A DNA stretch of 61,171 bases, from assembly GCA_010031735.1 (NCBI GenBank), contig RGZB01000007.1, positions 1 through 61,171 on the forward strand, in the 5' to 3' direction. Every line of letters begins with the position of its first letter. Within the stretch, counting starts at the first letter, position 1. The notes beneath the pieces were generated by a model. That model was not told where the DNA came from. It was given only the letters and a program-made list of their open reading frames with translations, and made no database searches. The stretch is from Pseudomonadota bacterium (GTDB taxonomy: Bacteria > Pseudomonadota > Alphaproteobacteria > Rickettsiales > RGZB01). The position numbers were made by a program, and so were the translations under genes. This document shows, piece after piece, positions 28,570 to 41,678 of the stretch.

Positions 28570-28974
28570 TTATTGTTTGTCAGCCGCCGGCTTCTTAGCC
28601 GCTGCTTTTTTCGGTGCTGCTGCTTTCGCTTCCGTTTTGCTTTCAGCTTTCGGAGCGGCTGCTTTTGCTTTCAGGCCTTCGCCGATTTCCTGGATCTTCA
28701 CCCAGGTGATCGGTTGGCGGTGGCCACGTTTACGACGGTAGTTGTGGCGACGTTTTTTCTTGAAGATCAGAACTTTGTCGTCTTTGGTCTGATTGATGAT
28801 CTCCGCGGATACTTTCGTAGAGCCAGCAGCTTTAAGACCATTCGCATCACCTACAGCGAGAATGTTATCGAATACAACGACGGCACCCTTTTCGCCTTCG
28901 AGTTTTTCGACTTTCAGTACGTCGCCTGCTGCGACTTTGTACTGCTTTCCGCCTGATTTAAATACTGCAAACAT
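28570..28974 (-). CDS. rplU: Large ribosomal subunit protein L21 (bL21) with Lys/Ala-rich tail
   Basis: Start ATG 28974, with M-F-A-V-F-K-S-G-G-K-Q-Y-K-V and AAGGA about 8 bases upstream; a 13-residue extension to 29013 is rejected. The core ends near residue 103 with R-K-R-G-H-R-Q-P-I-T-W-V-K-I. After it comes a 30-residue tail of lysine, alanine and proline (K-A-A-A-P-K-A-E-S-K and similar). 134 residues in all. Confidence 0.96.
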   Translation of the reverse strand: MFAVFKSGGKQYKVAAGDVLKVEKLEGEKGAVVVFDNILAVGDANGLKAAGSTKVSAEIINQTKDDKVLIFKKKRRHNYRRKRGHRQPITWVKIQEIGEGLKAKAAAPKAESKTEAKAAAPKKAAAKKPAADKQ

Positions 28975-29040
28975 AGGAGTATCCTTGCTAATTCCGTAAA
29001 TCTCTATTCCCATTTTGGGGAGCCCTTTTCGGGAAGGGGT

Positions 29041-29068
29041 ACTATAGTTATGGCGAAAGCTTTGTCAA
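29041..29068 (-). promoter_or_regulatory. Promoter of rplU-rpmA
   Basis: On the minus strand TTGACA (29068-29063) and TATAGT (29046-29041) are 16 bases apart, a near-consensus sigma-70 promoter. The leader to the rplU start would be about 60 bases. It is the strongest promoter match in the window. Confidence 0.88.
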
Positions 29069-29167
29069 CCGTAAATATCGGGCTTTTTATGGCTTTCTTA
29101 GGGCAAACGGGCATTTGGCAGCTTATTAAGCCAGAACACACCGCTATTATATAACTAATTCAATATG

Positions 29168-30930
29168 TTATGCTAGTGGCACCGTCGCGCGTGCAAGCCA
29201 CTCACGCTCATATGCAGAAAGCCCATTACCACCCAATTTCTGAGCGACTTTCTTATGGTAGTCATTCAGCCACTTCACTTCTTCCTTGGTGAGCAGCGTA
29301 AGATCGATCAGTTTACGATCGAGCGGCACCATCGTGATCGTCTCGAACTCATAATACGTACGGAACGTATGTTTCTCTTTGCTTTCCTTCACCACCACGA
29401 GGTTTTCGATACGGATGCCGTATTTCCCCGCCTCGTAATAACCCGGCTCGTTCGATAAGATCATGCCGGGCTCTAAGGGCACATGGCTCACGCGGCTGAT
29501 GCGCTGCGGCCCTTCATGCACGCTTAAGTAACTGCCCACACCGTGCCCTGTGCCATGGTCGAAATCGAGGCCATGGTGCCAGAGCGGCATACGTGCGAGT
29601 GCATCGAGTTGCGCGCCGCTCGTGCCTTTCGGGAACTTTGCACTGGCAAGCGCGATATGGCCTTTCAGCACCCGTGTGAAATTCTTCTTCTGCTCGGCGG
29701 TCGGCTGGCCGATCGCGACCGTGCGGGTGATATCGGTCGTGCCATCGGGATATTGCCCGCCGGAATCCAACAGCAACAGGCCATTCCCTTTAATGCTAGC
29801 ATTGGTCTTGTTGGTCGCACGGTAATGCACGATCGCCCCATTCCCACCGAACCCTGCAATCGTATCGAACGAAAGGTCGCGCAGCTCCTTGCTCTCTTTA
29901 CGGAACGATTCCAGCCGGTCAGCGACCGAGATCTCGGTGAGTTTACCTTTTTTCACATTAGCATCGAGCCATGCGAGTAATTTCACCACCGCACGGCCAT
30001 CGCGGATGTGCGCGGCCTTCGCGCCATTCACTTCCACTTTGTTCTTCCGCGCCTTCATCAGCTGGCACGGGTCGGTTTTATTGACGATATCCGCACCCGC
30101 ACGTGTGAGCGCCGCGAAGAAACCATGTGCCGCTTGGGATGGGTCAAGCATCACTTTTCGACCACGGAGATCAAACAGTGCATCGTTGAGTTCCGAAGGA
30201 GAACGGAGCGTCACGCCCTTCCCCAGATGGCGCTTCACCGAAGCACTGACGCGCTTTGCATCGATAAACCACTCCACCGCCCCTTCTTTATCAATGATGG
30301 CATGAGCCAAAATGAAGGGGTTGTGCGGCACGTCTTCCCCACGGATGTTCAGTAACCAGCAGATGGAATCCGGTGCTGTCAGCACCATATATTCTGCACC
30401 GGCTTCGATCATCGCTTCCGCGACCGCCTCGCGTTTGCCCGCCGATTCCCAACCCGAATAACGGATAGGGTGACTCACGACGTGCGAACGCGGCGGCTTT
30501 GGGCGGTGTTTCCACACGCGGTCGATCAGGTTCTCGGTCGGTACCATGCGGCAGGAGCGTTTCGCCGCAGCCGCCATGTAACGTTGGATGGATTGTTCGG
30601 TGAACAACCACGGGTCGAATGCGATGCGATCATCCGCATTCGCGTGGTTCTCCAGCCATTCGGCAGGGCTGATATTCGCGATGTTATGCACCACGAAGCC
30701 TTTCGCGATCTCGTTCCGTGCTTGGAGCGTGTAACGACCGTCAGTGAAGAACGCGGCTTTGCTTTTGAGCACGATCGCCAAGCCCGCCGAACCGCTGAAA
30801 TGTGTGAGCCATTCCAAGCGGCGCGCGCAGGCGGGCACATATTCGCCCTGGAACTCATCGCTCGAAGGGATAATGAACCCATCCAGGTTCTGGCGTTTCA
30901 GTTCTGCCCTGAGTATCGCTACATGTTCCA

Positions 30931-30931
<1 letters not shown>
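29168..30931 (-). CDS. pepP: Aminopeptidase P family Xaa-Pro peptidase, long form
   Basis: M24B metallopeptidase that removes an N-terminal residue before proline. Two creatinase-like N-terminal domains precede the catalytic pita-bread fold. Metal ligands appear in L-L-D-S-G-G-Q-Y, D-G-T-T-D-I-T-R-T, G-L-D-F-D-H-G-T-G-H-G-V-G, N-E-P-G-Y-Y and I-R-I-E-N. At 587 residues it is the three-domain form. I choose ATG 30931, which overlaps the ligA stop as TAATG, over ATG 30958 inside ligA. Confidence 0.94.
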
Positions 30932-34679
<3,748 letters not shown>

Positions 34680-34689
34680 CTCGGTTCCC

Positions 34690-35592
34690 CTACTCAAAGA
34701 GTTTGCCGAACCACGACGAATCTTTACCTACGGTCTTACAGCCTGCAGCGCTTTCTGCGCAGTCATAGGCATCCGGGCTTTGCTCGAAAGTCAGTGCGTC
34801 TTCGATCCAGCTCGGTTTCGACGGACGTTTTGGGCTGTTCCTGCCCTCCTCCGTGATGCGGTACGCATACGTATACCACTTGCTATTCGGATAGTTATGT
34901 CCAAGCACCGCCGCATATTTCTTCGCTTCTTCGGTGACACCGAGCGCCATATAGGTCTCGGTCAGACGGTAGAGCGCTTCGGTGATGTGGCTCGTTGTCT
35001 CGTATTTCTGCACCACGACCTTGAAACGGTTGATCGCGGAGATGTATTTACCCTGTTTCTGGTAGAAACGGCCGATCTCCATCTCTTTACCCGCCAGATG
35101 GTCGAAGGCAAGGTCGAGTTTCAGTTTTGCATCGCGGGCATAATCCGTCTCCGGGAAACGCGCCGATACATCGCGGAGAGCCGCCAGCGCCTTCTCGGTC
35201 ATACCTTGGTCACGGCGCACATCGGCGATCTGCTCATAGTAAGAAAGTGCCAGCAGATAGTACATATACGGGATGTTCTTGTTGCCTGGGTTCAGGCGTA
35301 CGAACTGCTCGATCACGTCGATCGCATCATCGTAGTTCTGCTCGCGATAGTAAGCATAGGCAACGTTCACCTGCGCGCGGGTCGCAAGCGGTGAGTACGG
35401 ATATTGTTTCTCGATCTCGCGGAAATCGTCGATCGCGGATTTGAACTTCTTATCGTTCATGGCATCCATCGCGGAGTTATACATCTCCTCGGCGGAACGG
35501 TTATCGACTTTGGTGTCTTCCTCGGTCGTGCTGCAGGCAGCGACGAGTAAAATAACCGCGAACACGGATAAAAAGGTGCGTAGTAAGCTCAT
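34690..35592 (-). CDS. bamD: Outer membrane assembly lipoprotein BamD
   Basis: Essential partner of BamA in inserting outer-membrane proteins. The signal peptide ends with lipobox L-V-A-A-C (C20). Tandem TPR repeats follow, with Y-N-S-A-M-D-A-M-N-D-K-K-F, A-I-D-D-F-R-E-I-E-K-Q-Y-P-Y-S, A-Y-A-Y-Y-R and the family-typical Y-Y-L-L-A-L-S-Y-Y-E-Q-I-x-D-V-x-R-D-Q. 300 residues, with a longer C-terminal tail than E. coli BamD. Confidence 0.96.
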   Translation of the reverse strand: MSLLRTFLSVFAVILLVAACSTTEEDTKVDNRSAEEMYNSAMDAMNDKKFKSAIDDFREIEKQYPYSPLATRAQVNVAYAYYREQNYDDAIDVIEQFVRLNPGNKNIPYMYYLLALSYYEQIADVRRDQGMTEKALAALRDVSARFPETDYARDAKLKLDLAFDHLAGKEMEIGRFYQKQGKYISAINRFKVVVQKYETTSHITEALYRLTETYMALGVTEEAKKYAAVLGHNYPNSKWYTYAYRITEEGRNSPKRPSKPSWIEDALTFEQSPDAYDCAESAAGCKTVGKDSSWFGKLFE

Positions 35593-35655
35593 GCCCCTAG
35601 TTATAAGGCGAGCCTATGAAAATACAAGGAATTTAAGCGGGAAAAATGGTCGTGC

Positions 35656-36561
35656 TTACGCGTTTCCAACCGTGGTCAGTGTCACTTCCACCGGAGCTTC
35701 CACGATACGCCATGCATCCTTATCCGCGAAGAAGGTGCGCAGCAGCTTGTTGTTGATCGCGTGGCCGGAACGGAAGCCGTGCAGACGGCCGAGCAGATAC
35801 GCCCCGCCGGTCAGGTTGAAGTCGCCGATGCAGTCGAGCACCTTATGGCGCACGAACTCATCGCGGTAGCGGAGTCCGCCTTCGTTGATGACACCTTCTT
35901 TACCCACCACGATCGCGTTATCGAGCGAGCCACCCAGCGCCAGACCCTTGGATCGCATCACATCCACTTCGTTTTCGAAGCAGAAGGTACGCGCGCGGCA
36001 GAGGTCGGTCTTGAAAGAGACGTCGCTTGAATCAAATACGCAGGTTTGGTGCGAGATGATGCGGTCGTTGAAATCGATCTCCAGAGAGACCGTGAAGCTT
36101 GAAGCCGGCATGATCGCCACGCGCTTGTTGTCTTCGCTTACTTCGACTTTTTTCAGCACTTCGACCATGCGGCGGTGCTTATGTTGTTTTTTGATGCCGG
36201 CGCATTCGATCAGGAATACGAACGGCTCCGAACTACCATCCATCACCGGGATTTCCGGCCCATCGAGCTCAACGATCGCGTTATCGATACCACAGCCCCA
36301 GAAAGCCGCCATCAGGTGCTCCACGGTTGCGACACTGACGCCTTCTTCGTTGGAGAGGGTCGTGCCAAGCATGGTATTGGAGACATTCATGTAATTCGCG
36401 GCTACGCGCGGATTCTTGTTCTTCACGTCGCGACGCACGAACACCACGCCGGTATCCACTGCAGAAGGATGCAGCGTCATACGGATCGTATTGCCGGAAT
36501 GCAGGCCAATACCCACGCAGTCAACGGAGTGAAGAAGTGTTTGCTGGAACGGAAGTGTCAT
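35656..36561 (-). CDS. lpxC: UDP-3-O-acyl-N-acetylglucosamine deacetylase
   Basis: First committed step of lipid A synthesis, zinc dependent. Zinc ligands in V-A-T-V-E-H-L-M-A-A and in R-H-K-V-L-D-C-I-G-D, with the general acid histidine in S-G-H-A-I-N-N. 301 residues. The presence of LpxC confirms an LPS outer membrane. Separated from bamD by 63 bases and preceded by unusual repeats (36582-36648). Confidence 0.97.
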   Translation of the reverse strand: MTLPFQQTLLHSVDCVGIGLHSGNTIRMTLHPSAVDTGVVFVRRDVKNKNPRVAANYMNVSNTMLGTTLSNEEGVSVATVEHLMAAFWGCGIDNAIVELDGPEIPVMDGSSEPFVFLIECAGIKKQHKHRRMVEVLKKVEVSEDNKRVAIMPASSFTVSLEIDFNDRIISHQTCVFDSSDVSFKTDLCRARTFCFENEVDVMRSKGLALGGSLDNAIVVGKEGVINEGGLRYRDEFVRHKVLDCIGDFNLTGGAYLLGRLHGFRSGHAINNKLLRTFFADKDAWRIVEAPVEVTLTTVGNA

Positions 36562-36581
36562 AATATATGTACAGTCTTGAA

Positions 36582-36648
36582 TTAAGAGTTACTCTTAACT
36601 GTACTTGTAACACACTGATTTGTAGATAGTTGTTACAAATTGTTACAA
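36582..36648. repeat. Dyad and direct repeats upstream of lpxC
   Basis: A perfect 8-base dyad TTAAGAGT-T-ACTCTTAA spans 36582-36598. Two copies of the palindromic TTGTTACAA lie at 36630-36638 and 36640-36648, ten bases apart, and a related TTGTAACAC at 36605-36613. All are in the 108-base gap between the glycosyltransferase and lpxC. They look like protein-binding sites, but no regulator is known to me. Confidence 0.55.
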
Positions 36649-36669
36649 TAAATCGTCTTTACGTCACGT

Positions 36670-37473
36670 TTACCAAGTCTTTAACAGGCGGGCACGCAAT
36701 TTTTTAAGCCAAAGTGCGAGGCTTACCGGCATCGTCAGCATCAATAACGTAATGAGGATACCACAATAACTATAAGGATTTCGTGCGTCGAAGTAGCGGC
36801 ATTGTATTTTTAGGCGTGCCTTATATTGTTTACTTCTGGATGTATTGGTGATGGAATCCGGGTTGCCGATGTAGTAGCGGGTCAAGAGCTTCGGGATGTT
36901 ATGACCCTTCGTGACCTGTAACATCCGCATGAAGATTTCATAATCCTCCGCTGCAGGGTAATCATCTCTGTAATACCCTATTTCCTTGATCACGCTCGTG
37001 CGATACATCACCGCAGGGTGCTGAAAGGGATTGCTGATGTGCATGCGGTTACGTATTTCATGGTCGGTTTCTGCAAAACGCAATGGAAACACAGAACCTT
37101 TGTCAGTGAACATATCGACCCAGGAACCGACCAAACCTACATCTGGATGAGATTCAAGGAAGTTCAGCTGTTCTGCAAAGCGGTTTTCCACCACGATATC
37201 GTCCGCATCCACCCGTGCGATATAAGGGATATCCTTCTCGATGATATATTCAAGACCCTTGTTCAGGCCTTCCACGATGCCCACGTTTTTTTCCAGCACC
37301 AGCACCGTTTGCTTGAGGCTCGTATTCAGCATGATCGGCGGTCTGCTGCCATCATCCACCACCACTACCTCAAGGCCCTCTATCGCATTCGCTTCAATCG
37401 AGCGCAAAGTAATATCGAGCCCCTTCTGGTTGTTGAAAACCGGGATCAGTACTGCGATCTTCGAGTCAGCCAC
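36670..37473 (-). CDS. Family 2 glycosyltransferase (GT-A)
   Basis: 267 residues. V-L-I-P-V-F-N-N near the start, the nucleotide-binding V-V-V-D-D-G-S, and the metal-binding D-A-D-D in R-V-D-A-D-D-I-V. Acceptor region A-A-E-D-Y-E-I-F-M-R. A hydrophobic stretch near residues 238-256 may attach it to the membrane. It transfers an unidentified sugar. Its base composition is more AT-rich than ftsZ and lpxC on either side, and it is not part of the usual cluster, so it may be a later insertion. Confidence 0.9.
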   Translation of the reverse strand: MADSKIAVLIPVFNNQKGLDITLRSIEANAIEGLEVVVVDDGSRPPIMLNTSLKQTVLVLEKNVGIVEGLNKGLEYIIEKDIPYIARVDADDIVVENRFAEQLNFLESHPDVGLVGSWVDMFTDKGSVFPLRFAETDHEIRNRMHISNPFQHPAVMYRTSVIKEIGYYRDDYPAAEDYEIFMRMLQVTKGHNIPKLLTRYYIGNPDSITNTSRSKQYKARLKIQCRYFDARNPYSYCGILITLLMLTMPVSLALWLKKLRARLLKTW

Positions 37474-37481
37474 GGTAGGTG

Positions 37482-39038
37482 CTAGTTCGTCTTACGGCGA
37501 AGGAATGCAGGAATGTCGAGCAGATCTTCTTTCGGCAGCGCTTCTTCTTTCGAACGCATACCACTCTCGCGCACGGTTGCACCTGAAATAACCTTCTCGA
37601 GGGCTTTCTGCGTGCTTTCCTGCACCGCCTCTACACGCTTCTTACCGCCAAGACCGAAAAGACCCATGGTTTTCTTCGCTTCAGCGACAGGAGCGCTCGC
37701 CGTCGCTTGCGGCTTATAGGTTTGTTGTGCCGATACGCGCGGGGCATCCACCGTACGGGAAGGTGCTGCCGCAGAAGCAGCGGAAATAGCCGCATTGGTA
37801 TCCTGACGGCTGCTGAACACGGGCGGTGCTGACGGCGCAAGCGGTTCCGGCGCGATGAATGCATCGTCGTCACTTTCATCCAGTGCGAATTTCGCTTTGC
37901 TGGATTCCGGTTCATAATATTGGGATGCAGAGGGGCGGCGCGAAGCCGTCGTGCTGGCACGGTTGAAATATTCGTTATCCGCATCGTCCTCTTCGATTTT
38001 AGCAGAAATCCTTACTTCGTTACGTTCGGAGCTGCGGGTCGCCGAGGCGTAGAGCCTGGCATTATCATCGGACACATTATCGATACCGGTCGCAACGACC
38101 GATACGCGGATGATGCCTTCCAAGGATTCATCGAACGCAGAACCGAAGATGATGTTCGCTTCCGGATCGACTTCTTCGCGCACGCGGTTTGCCGCCTCGT
38201 CCACCTCGAAAAGGGTAAGATCCGGGCCACCGGTGATGTTGATCAGTACGCCACGCGCGCCTTTCATCGATACATTGTCAAGCAGCGGGTTCGAGATTGC
38301 CGCTTCCGCCGCCTCGATCGCACGTTTATCGCCTTTGGCTTCGCCGGTACCCATCATCGCTTTGCCCATCTCGCCCATCACGGAACGGATATCCGCGAAG
38401 TCGAGGTTGATGAGGCCTGGCATCACGATCAGGTCGGTCACACCCTGCACGCCGGAGCGGAGCACGTTATCCGCCAGTTTGAAGGCGTCTTTGAAGGTGG
38501 TGTTCTTATCCACCACGCGGAAAAGATTCTGGTTCGGGATCACGATCAGTGTGTCCACATATTTTTGCAGTTCCGCGATGCCTTGCTCAGCGATACGCAT
38601 GCGCGGGGTGCCTTCGAATTGGAATGGTTTGGTGATCACTGCCACCGTGAGTATACCTTGCTCACGCGCCAGGCGCGCCACCACCGGGCCTGCACCGGTG
38701 CCCGTACCACCACCCATACCGGCCGTGATGAACACCATGTTGCTGCCTTGCAGATGGTCCTGGATTTCGTTCGTCGCCTCTTCGGCTGCTGCCTTACCCA
38801 CTTCCGGGTAGGAACCCGCACCCAGGCCTTGCGTGATGTTCTCACCGAGTTGGATGCGCTTCTCGCAGAGCGAGTTCTCGAGCGATTGTGCGTCGGTATT
38901 CGCCACGACGAAATTCACACCTTCGAGTTTCGCAGAGATCATATTATTGACTGCGTTACCACCTGCACCACCCACGCCGAACACGGTGATAGTCGGTTTC
39001 AGGAAGTTTTTCTTAGGCAACTGAAGGTTAAGCGTCAT
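37482..39038 (-). CDS. ftsZ: Cell division GTPase FtsZ
   Basis: Tubulin homologue that forms the Z ring. Nucleotide-binding [11 protein letters not shown] near residue 20, tubulin signature G-G-G-T-G-T-G-A near 108, and T7 loop N-L-D-F-A-D-I-R. At 518 residues it has the long alphaproteobacterial C-terminal linker (from about 320), ending in the peptide D-I-P-A-F-L-R-R-K that binds FtsA. Last of the dcw genes in transcription order here. Confidence 0.98.
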   Translation of the reverse strand: MTLNLQLPKKNFLKPTITVFGVGGAGGNAVNNMISAKLEGVNFVVANTDAQSLENSLCEKRIQLGENITQGLGAGSYPEVGKAAAEEATNEIQDHLQGSNMVFITAGMGGGTGTGAGPVVARLAREQGILTVAVITKPFQFEGTPRMRIAEQGIAELQKYVDTLIVIPNQNLFRVVDKNTTFKDAFKLADNVLRSGVQGVTDLIVMPGLINLDFADIRSVMGEMGKAMMGTGEAKGDKRAIEAAEAAISNPLLDNVSMKGARGVLINITGGPDLTLFEVDEAANRVREEVDPEANIIFGSAFDESLEGIIRVSVVATGIDNVSDDNARLYASATRSSERNEVRISAKIEEDDADNEYFNRASTTASRRPSASQYYEPESSKAKFALDESDDDAFIAPEPLAPSAPPVFSSRQDTNAAISAASAAAPSRTVDAPRVSAQQTYKPQATASAPVAEAKKTMGLFGLGGKKRVEAVQESTQKALEKVISGATVRESGMRSKEEALPKEDLLDIPAFLRRKTN

Positions 39039-39164
39039 ACCTTGGCACTACTCAAGTAAGGGGTTAAGTTCAACGAGCTATATCAACATCTAGTAGGCTA
39101 TGCAACATAAACCTACCACATTTTATATACAAAATTTACCTTATGGGACAAAGAGATGTCCTGC

Positions 39165-39179
39165 TTAACGATTAATTAA
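39165..39179. promoter_or_regulatory. Candidate CtrA-binding site TTAA-N7-TTAA
   Basis: TTAA at 39165-39168 and TTAA at 39176-39179 with exactly seven bases between, the full consensus of the alphaproteobacterial cell-cycle regulator CtrA. It lies about 130 bases upstream of the ftsZ start and 48 bases upstream of the divergent orphan. The region is AT-rich, so chance cannot be excluded. Confidence 0.45.
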
Positions 39180-39226
39180 CCCGAATATGGTGAAATAGTT
39201 CGGATAACAAAACGATAGGGGTTTAT

Positions 39227-40354
39227 ATGGTCAGTTTATTTGACAGATTTAAATCGTTTGGCATCGCAGTTGGATTGGCGAGTACGCCTGCTTCTGGCAA
39301 TGCCATGGATTTTGTGCCCCCTACGGCAAAGGAAGAAGCCCGCTTTACCGCCGCGCAGATGTTTCAGGATGATATGGCAAAAGGTGCCACGCAAAGAGAC
39401 AGGCTTTGGATCCTCGACGACACCTATGGCCAACGTTACATGACGGCAGAGGAAACAGAGAAAGAATATAACGAACGCCGCGACAGGGCAGACCAGTTCG
39501 CTCAAGACCAGAAAGAAGGGAAAAAATCCGACCGAAGGGTGTATGACGATCCGGAATTCGGCAACCGCTATGCCACCGATAACGAGGTGAAGAAAGATCT
39601 GTATGTCCGCGTGCAGGCTGCCAATACACTGGAGCTCGAACTCCAGTCCCTGCCCGGCAATACTGTCGTCGATCGGGAAGTTTATAACGATCCCAAAATA
39701 GGCCGCCTGAGAAACCCTTTACCGATAGAGAACGCAGAGGTTAATGCAACATATGCTGTCAAAGCAGAGGTCGAGGGCATACTCGCTCAGCAGGAAGCTG
39801 CCGAAATTGCAGCGAAGAATGCGGCCCGTAAGGAAGCGGAAGCCGAACGCGATAGATTAAGGGATGCAGCACTCGGCCGCACAGCCGGAACGAGTAATGG
39901 TGCGGCTTCGCCAACCAACATGCTTGGCACTCAGATATCCACGCGTCCTGCGGATGACAATGGCATGACTCTCGCCGAACAGCAAGAGCAATACCAGCGA
40001 TTCCTGGACATGGACAAAAAACCGGCGGCCAATGAACCTGATAAGACGAGTGATGCCCCTACCAAGATGACACCGGAGATGCTCGCAGAACTCTCTCGTC
40101 AGGCGCGTGCATATGTGAATCGCGCACCTGAAACATCACCAGCCACGAACAATGATATCACACAGGTTAATCCGCCTTTTGACCCGACTGGTACTGTTAT
40201 ATCCACACGGGATGCAGTGATCCCGCCTGTGGTACAAGACGTCATCACGCCAATCGCAGATACGAAAGGCGACGATGGAACGCCCCTTAAACAGGTACGC
40301 GATCAGGTGAATAAAGGTCGCGATGTTGAGAAAGACGGCCCAAGGGTCAGTTGA
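39227..40354 (+). CDS. Orphan protein with three imperfect internal repeats
   Basis: 375 residues, hydrophilic, alanine- and charge-rich, with a weak hydrophobic N-terminus (F-G-I-A-V-G-L-A-S) that may be a signal. Three related units start near residues 61, 106 and 149: I-L-D-D-T-Y-G-Q-R-Y, V-Y-D-D-P-E-F-G-N-R-Y and V-Y-N-D-P-K-I-G-R-L-R, each followed by a charged helix. The rest is low-complexity linker. The only plus-strand gene in a 30-kb minus-strand block; it ends 6 bases from ftsA. No function known. Confidence 0.65.
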   Translation: MVSLFDRFKSFGIAVGLASTPASGNAMDFVPPTAKEEARFTAAQMFQDDMAKGATQRDRLWILDDTYGQRYMTAEETEKEYNERRDRADQFAQDQKEGKKSDRRVYDDPEFGNRYATDNEVKKDLYVRVQAANTLELELQSLPGNTVVDREVYNDPKIGRLRNPLPIENAEVNATYAVKAEVEGILAQQEAAEIAAKNAARKEAEAERDRLRDAALGRTAGTSNGAASPTNMLGTQISTRPADDNGMTLAEQQEQYQRFLDMDKKPAANEPDKTSDAPTKMTPEMLAELSRQARAYVNRAPETSPATNNDITQVNPPFDPTGTVISTRDAVIPPVVQDVITPIADTKGDDGTPLKQVRDQVNKGRDVEKDGPRVS

Positions 40355-40360
40355 TATTCT

Positions 40361-41617
40361 CTAGAAATTCTGCTGCAGCCAGCGGATCACGCGGCCGATC
40401 GCATTCTCCGGCAAAGGCAGCGATACACCCGACTTCTCCGGGCCTGCAAGCACCGTATCATCCTTACGCACCGCATATTTGAGCATCCCCACACAGGTGG
40501 AGAACGCTGCCCCCTTGGTCGATTCCGCCATCCCCTCGACCTGGATCGGGCGCGAGATACGGATCGGGCGGCCGAATACTTCCTGCGCCACGTCTTTGAT
40601 GCCGACCAGCTGGCTCGTGCCACCGGTGAGCACGATGCGTGCCTGCGCGGCTTTATCCAAACCTGCCGCCTCGAGTTTCTTCTTCGCCAGTTCGAACACC
40701 TCTTCCACACGTGGGCGGATGATACCATTCACATCCGATTTCGACACATGCATCATCTCGCTCGCATTCTCGGATTCTTCTTCCGAATCGATGAGCGGCA
40801 CCTCGAGCACCTCCTGGCGATCGTTGTTCGTCACCACTGCGCTGCCATACATCGTCTTCAAACGCTCGGCATAGGTCACACTGGTGGATAATCCGCGTGC
40901 GATATCGCGTGTGATGTGCTGGCCACCGAGTGCGATACTGGTGGTGTACACCAAGATGCCGGAAACAAAGACCGCGATCGAGGTATTCCCGCCACCGATA
41001 TCGAGCAGTGTCACGCCGAGATTCTTCTCATCCTCCGTCAAACATGCAAGACCGGAGGCATAGGCAGACGACACACAATCCTCGATATCCAGATGGCAAC
41101 GCGCCAAACAGTTCGATAAGTTGCGGATCGCGGTCGAGGATGCCGTCACGATATGCAGGTGGGTCGAGAGTTTCTCGCCGAACATGCCGCGCGGGTCACT
41201 GATGCCATGCGTGTCATCGATACTATAATTGATCGGGATGCAATGCAGGATCTCCTGATCGTCTTCCGCGAAGTGACGGTAACCCTCCGCCATGATCTGC
41301 GCGATGTCGCGCTCCGTCACCTGGTGTCCGGAGATATTGTTTTCGACACTTAAGTTGCGGGAATTGAGATTAGAGCCCGAAACATTCACCAGCACGCGGT
41401 CGATCGTCTCACCTGCCATTTTTTCCGCCGCGTGTACGGCGGCCACGATGGAGCCTTCCGCCTGCTTGATATCGATGATGATGCCACCCCGGATACCCTG
41501 CGAGACCTGATGGCCGATGCCGACGATCTTGAGTTTTCCCGCCGGGTCGGCGTGCGCGATGAAGCACGCTACTTTCGTGCTGCCAATATCGAGTACTGCG
41601 ATGAGTCCGGTTTTCAT
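40361..41617 (-). CDS. ftsA: Cell division protein FtsA
   Basis: Actin-like protein that ties FtsZ to the membrane. Phosphate-binding D-I-G-S-T-K-V-A-C at the N-terminus, L-L-D-I-G-G-G-N-T-S in the middle, L-T-G-G-T-S-Q-L-V-G later, and a C-terminal amphipathic helix R-V-I-R-W-L-Q-Q-N-F. 418 residues. Between ftsQ and ftsZ as usual, but cut off from ftsZ by the orphan gene. Confidence 0.97.
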   Translation of the reverse strand: MKTGLIAVLDIGSTKVACFIAHADPAGKLKIVGIGHQVSQGIRGGIIIDIKQAEGSIVAAVHAAEKMAGETIDRVLVNVSGSNLNSRNLSVENNISGHQVTERDIAQIMAEGYRHFAEDDQEILHCIPINYSIDDTHGISDPRGMFGEKLSTHLHIVTASSTAIRNLSNCLARCHLDIEDCVSSAYASGLACLTEDEKNLGVTLLDIGGGNTSIAVFVSGILVYTTSIALGGQHITRDIARGLSTSVTYAERLKTMYGSAVVTNNDRQEVLEVPLIDSEEESENASEMMHVSKSDVNGIIRPRVEEVFELAKKKLEAAGLDKAAQARIVLTGGTSQLVGIKDVAQEVFGRPIRISRPIQVEGMAESTKGAAFSTCVGMLKYAVRKDDTVLAGPEKSGVSLPLPENAIGRVIRWLQQNF

Positions 41618-41678
41618 AACAGGCTGGCACTATATACTAATTGCATAGGAACTTCAGCCGCTAAAATGTTCCTTGAAG

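Noticed and set aside
37920-39059. A 379-codon plus-strand frame opposite ftsZ
   Set aside because: Shadow of ftsZ; composition is histidine/arginine-rich and no motif is present.
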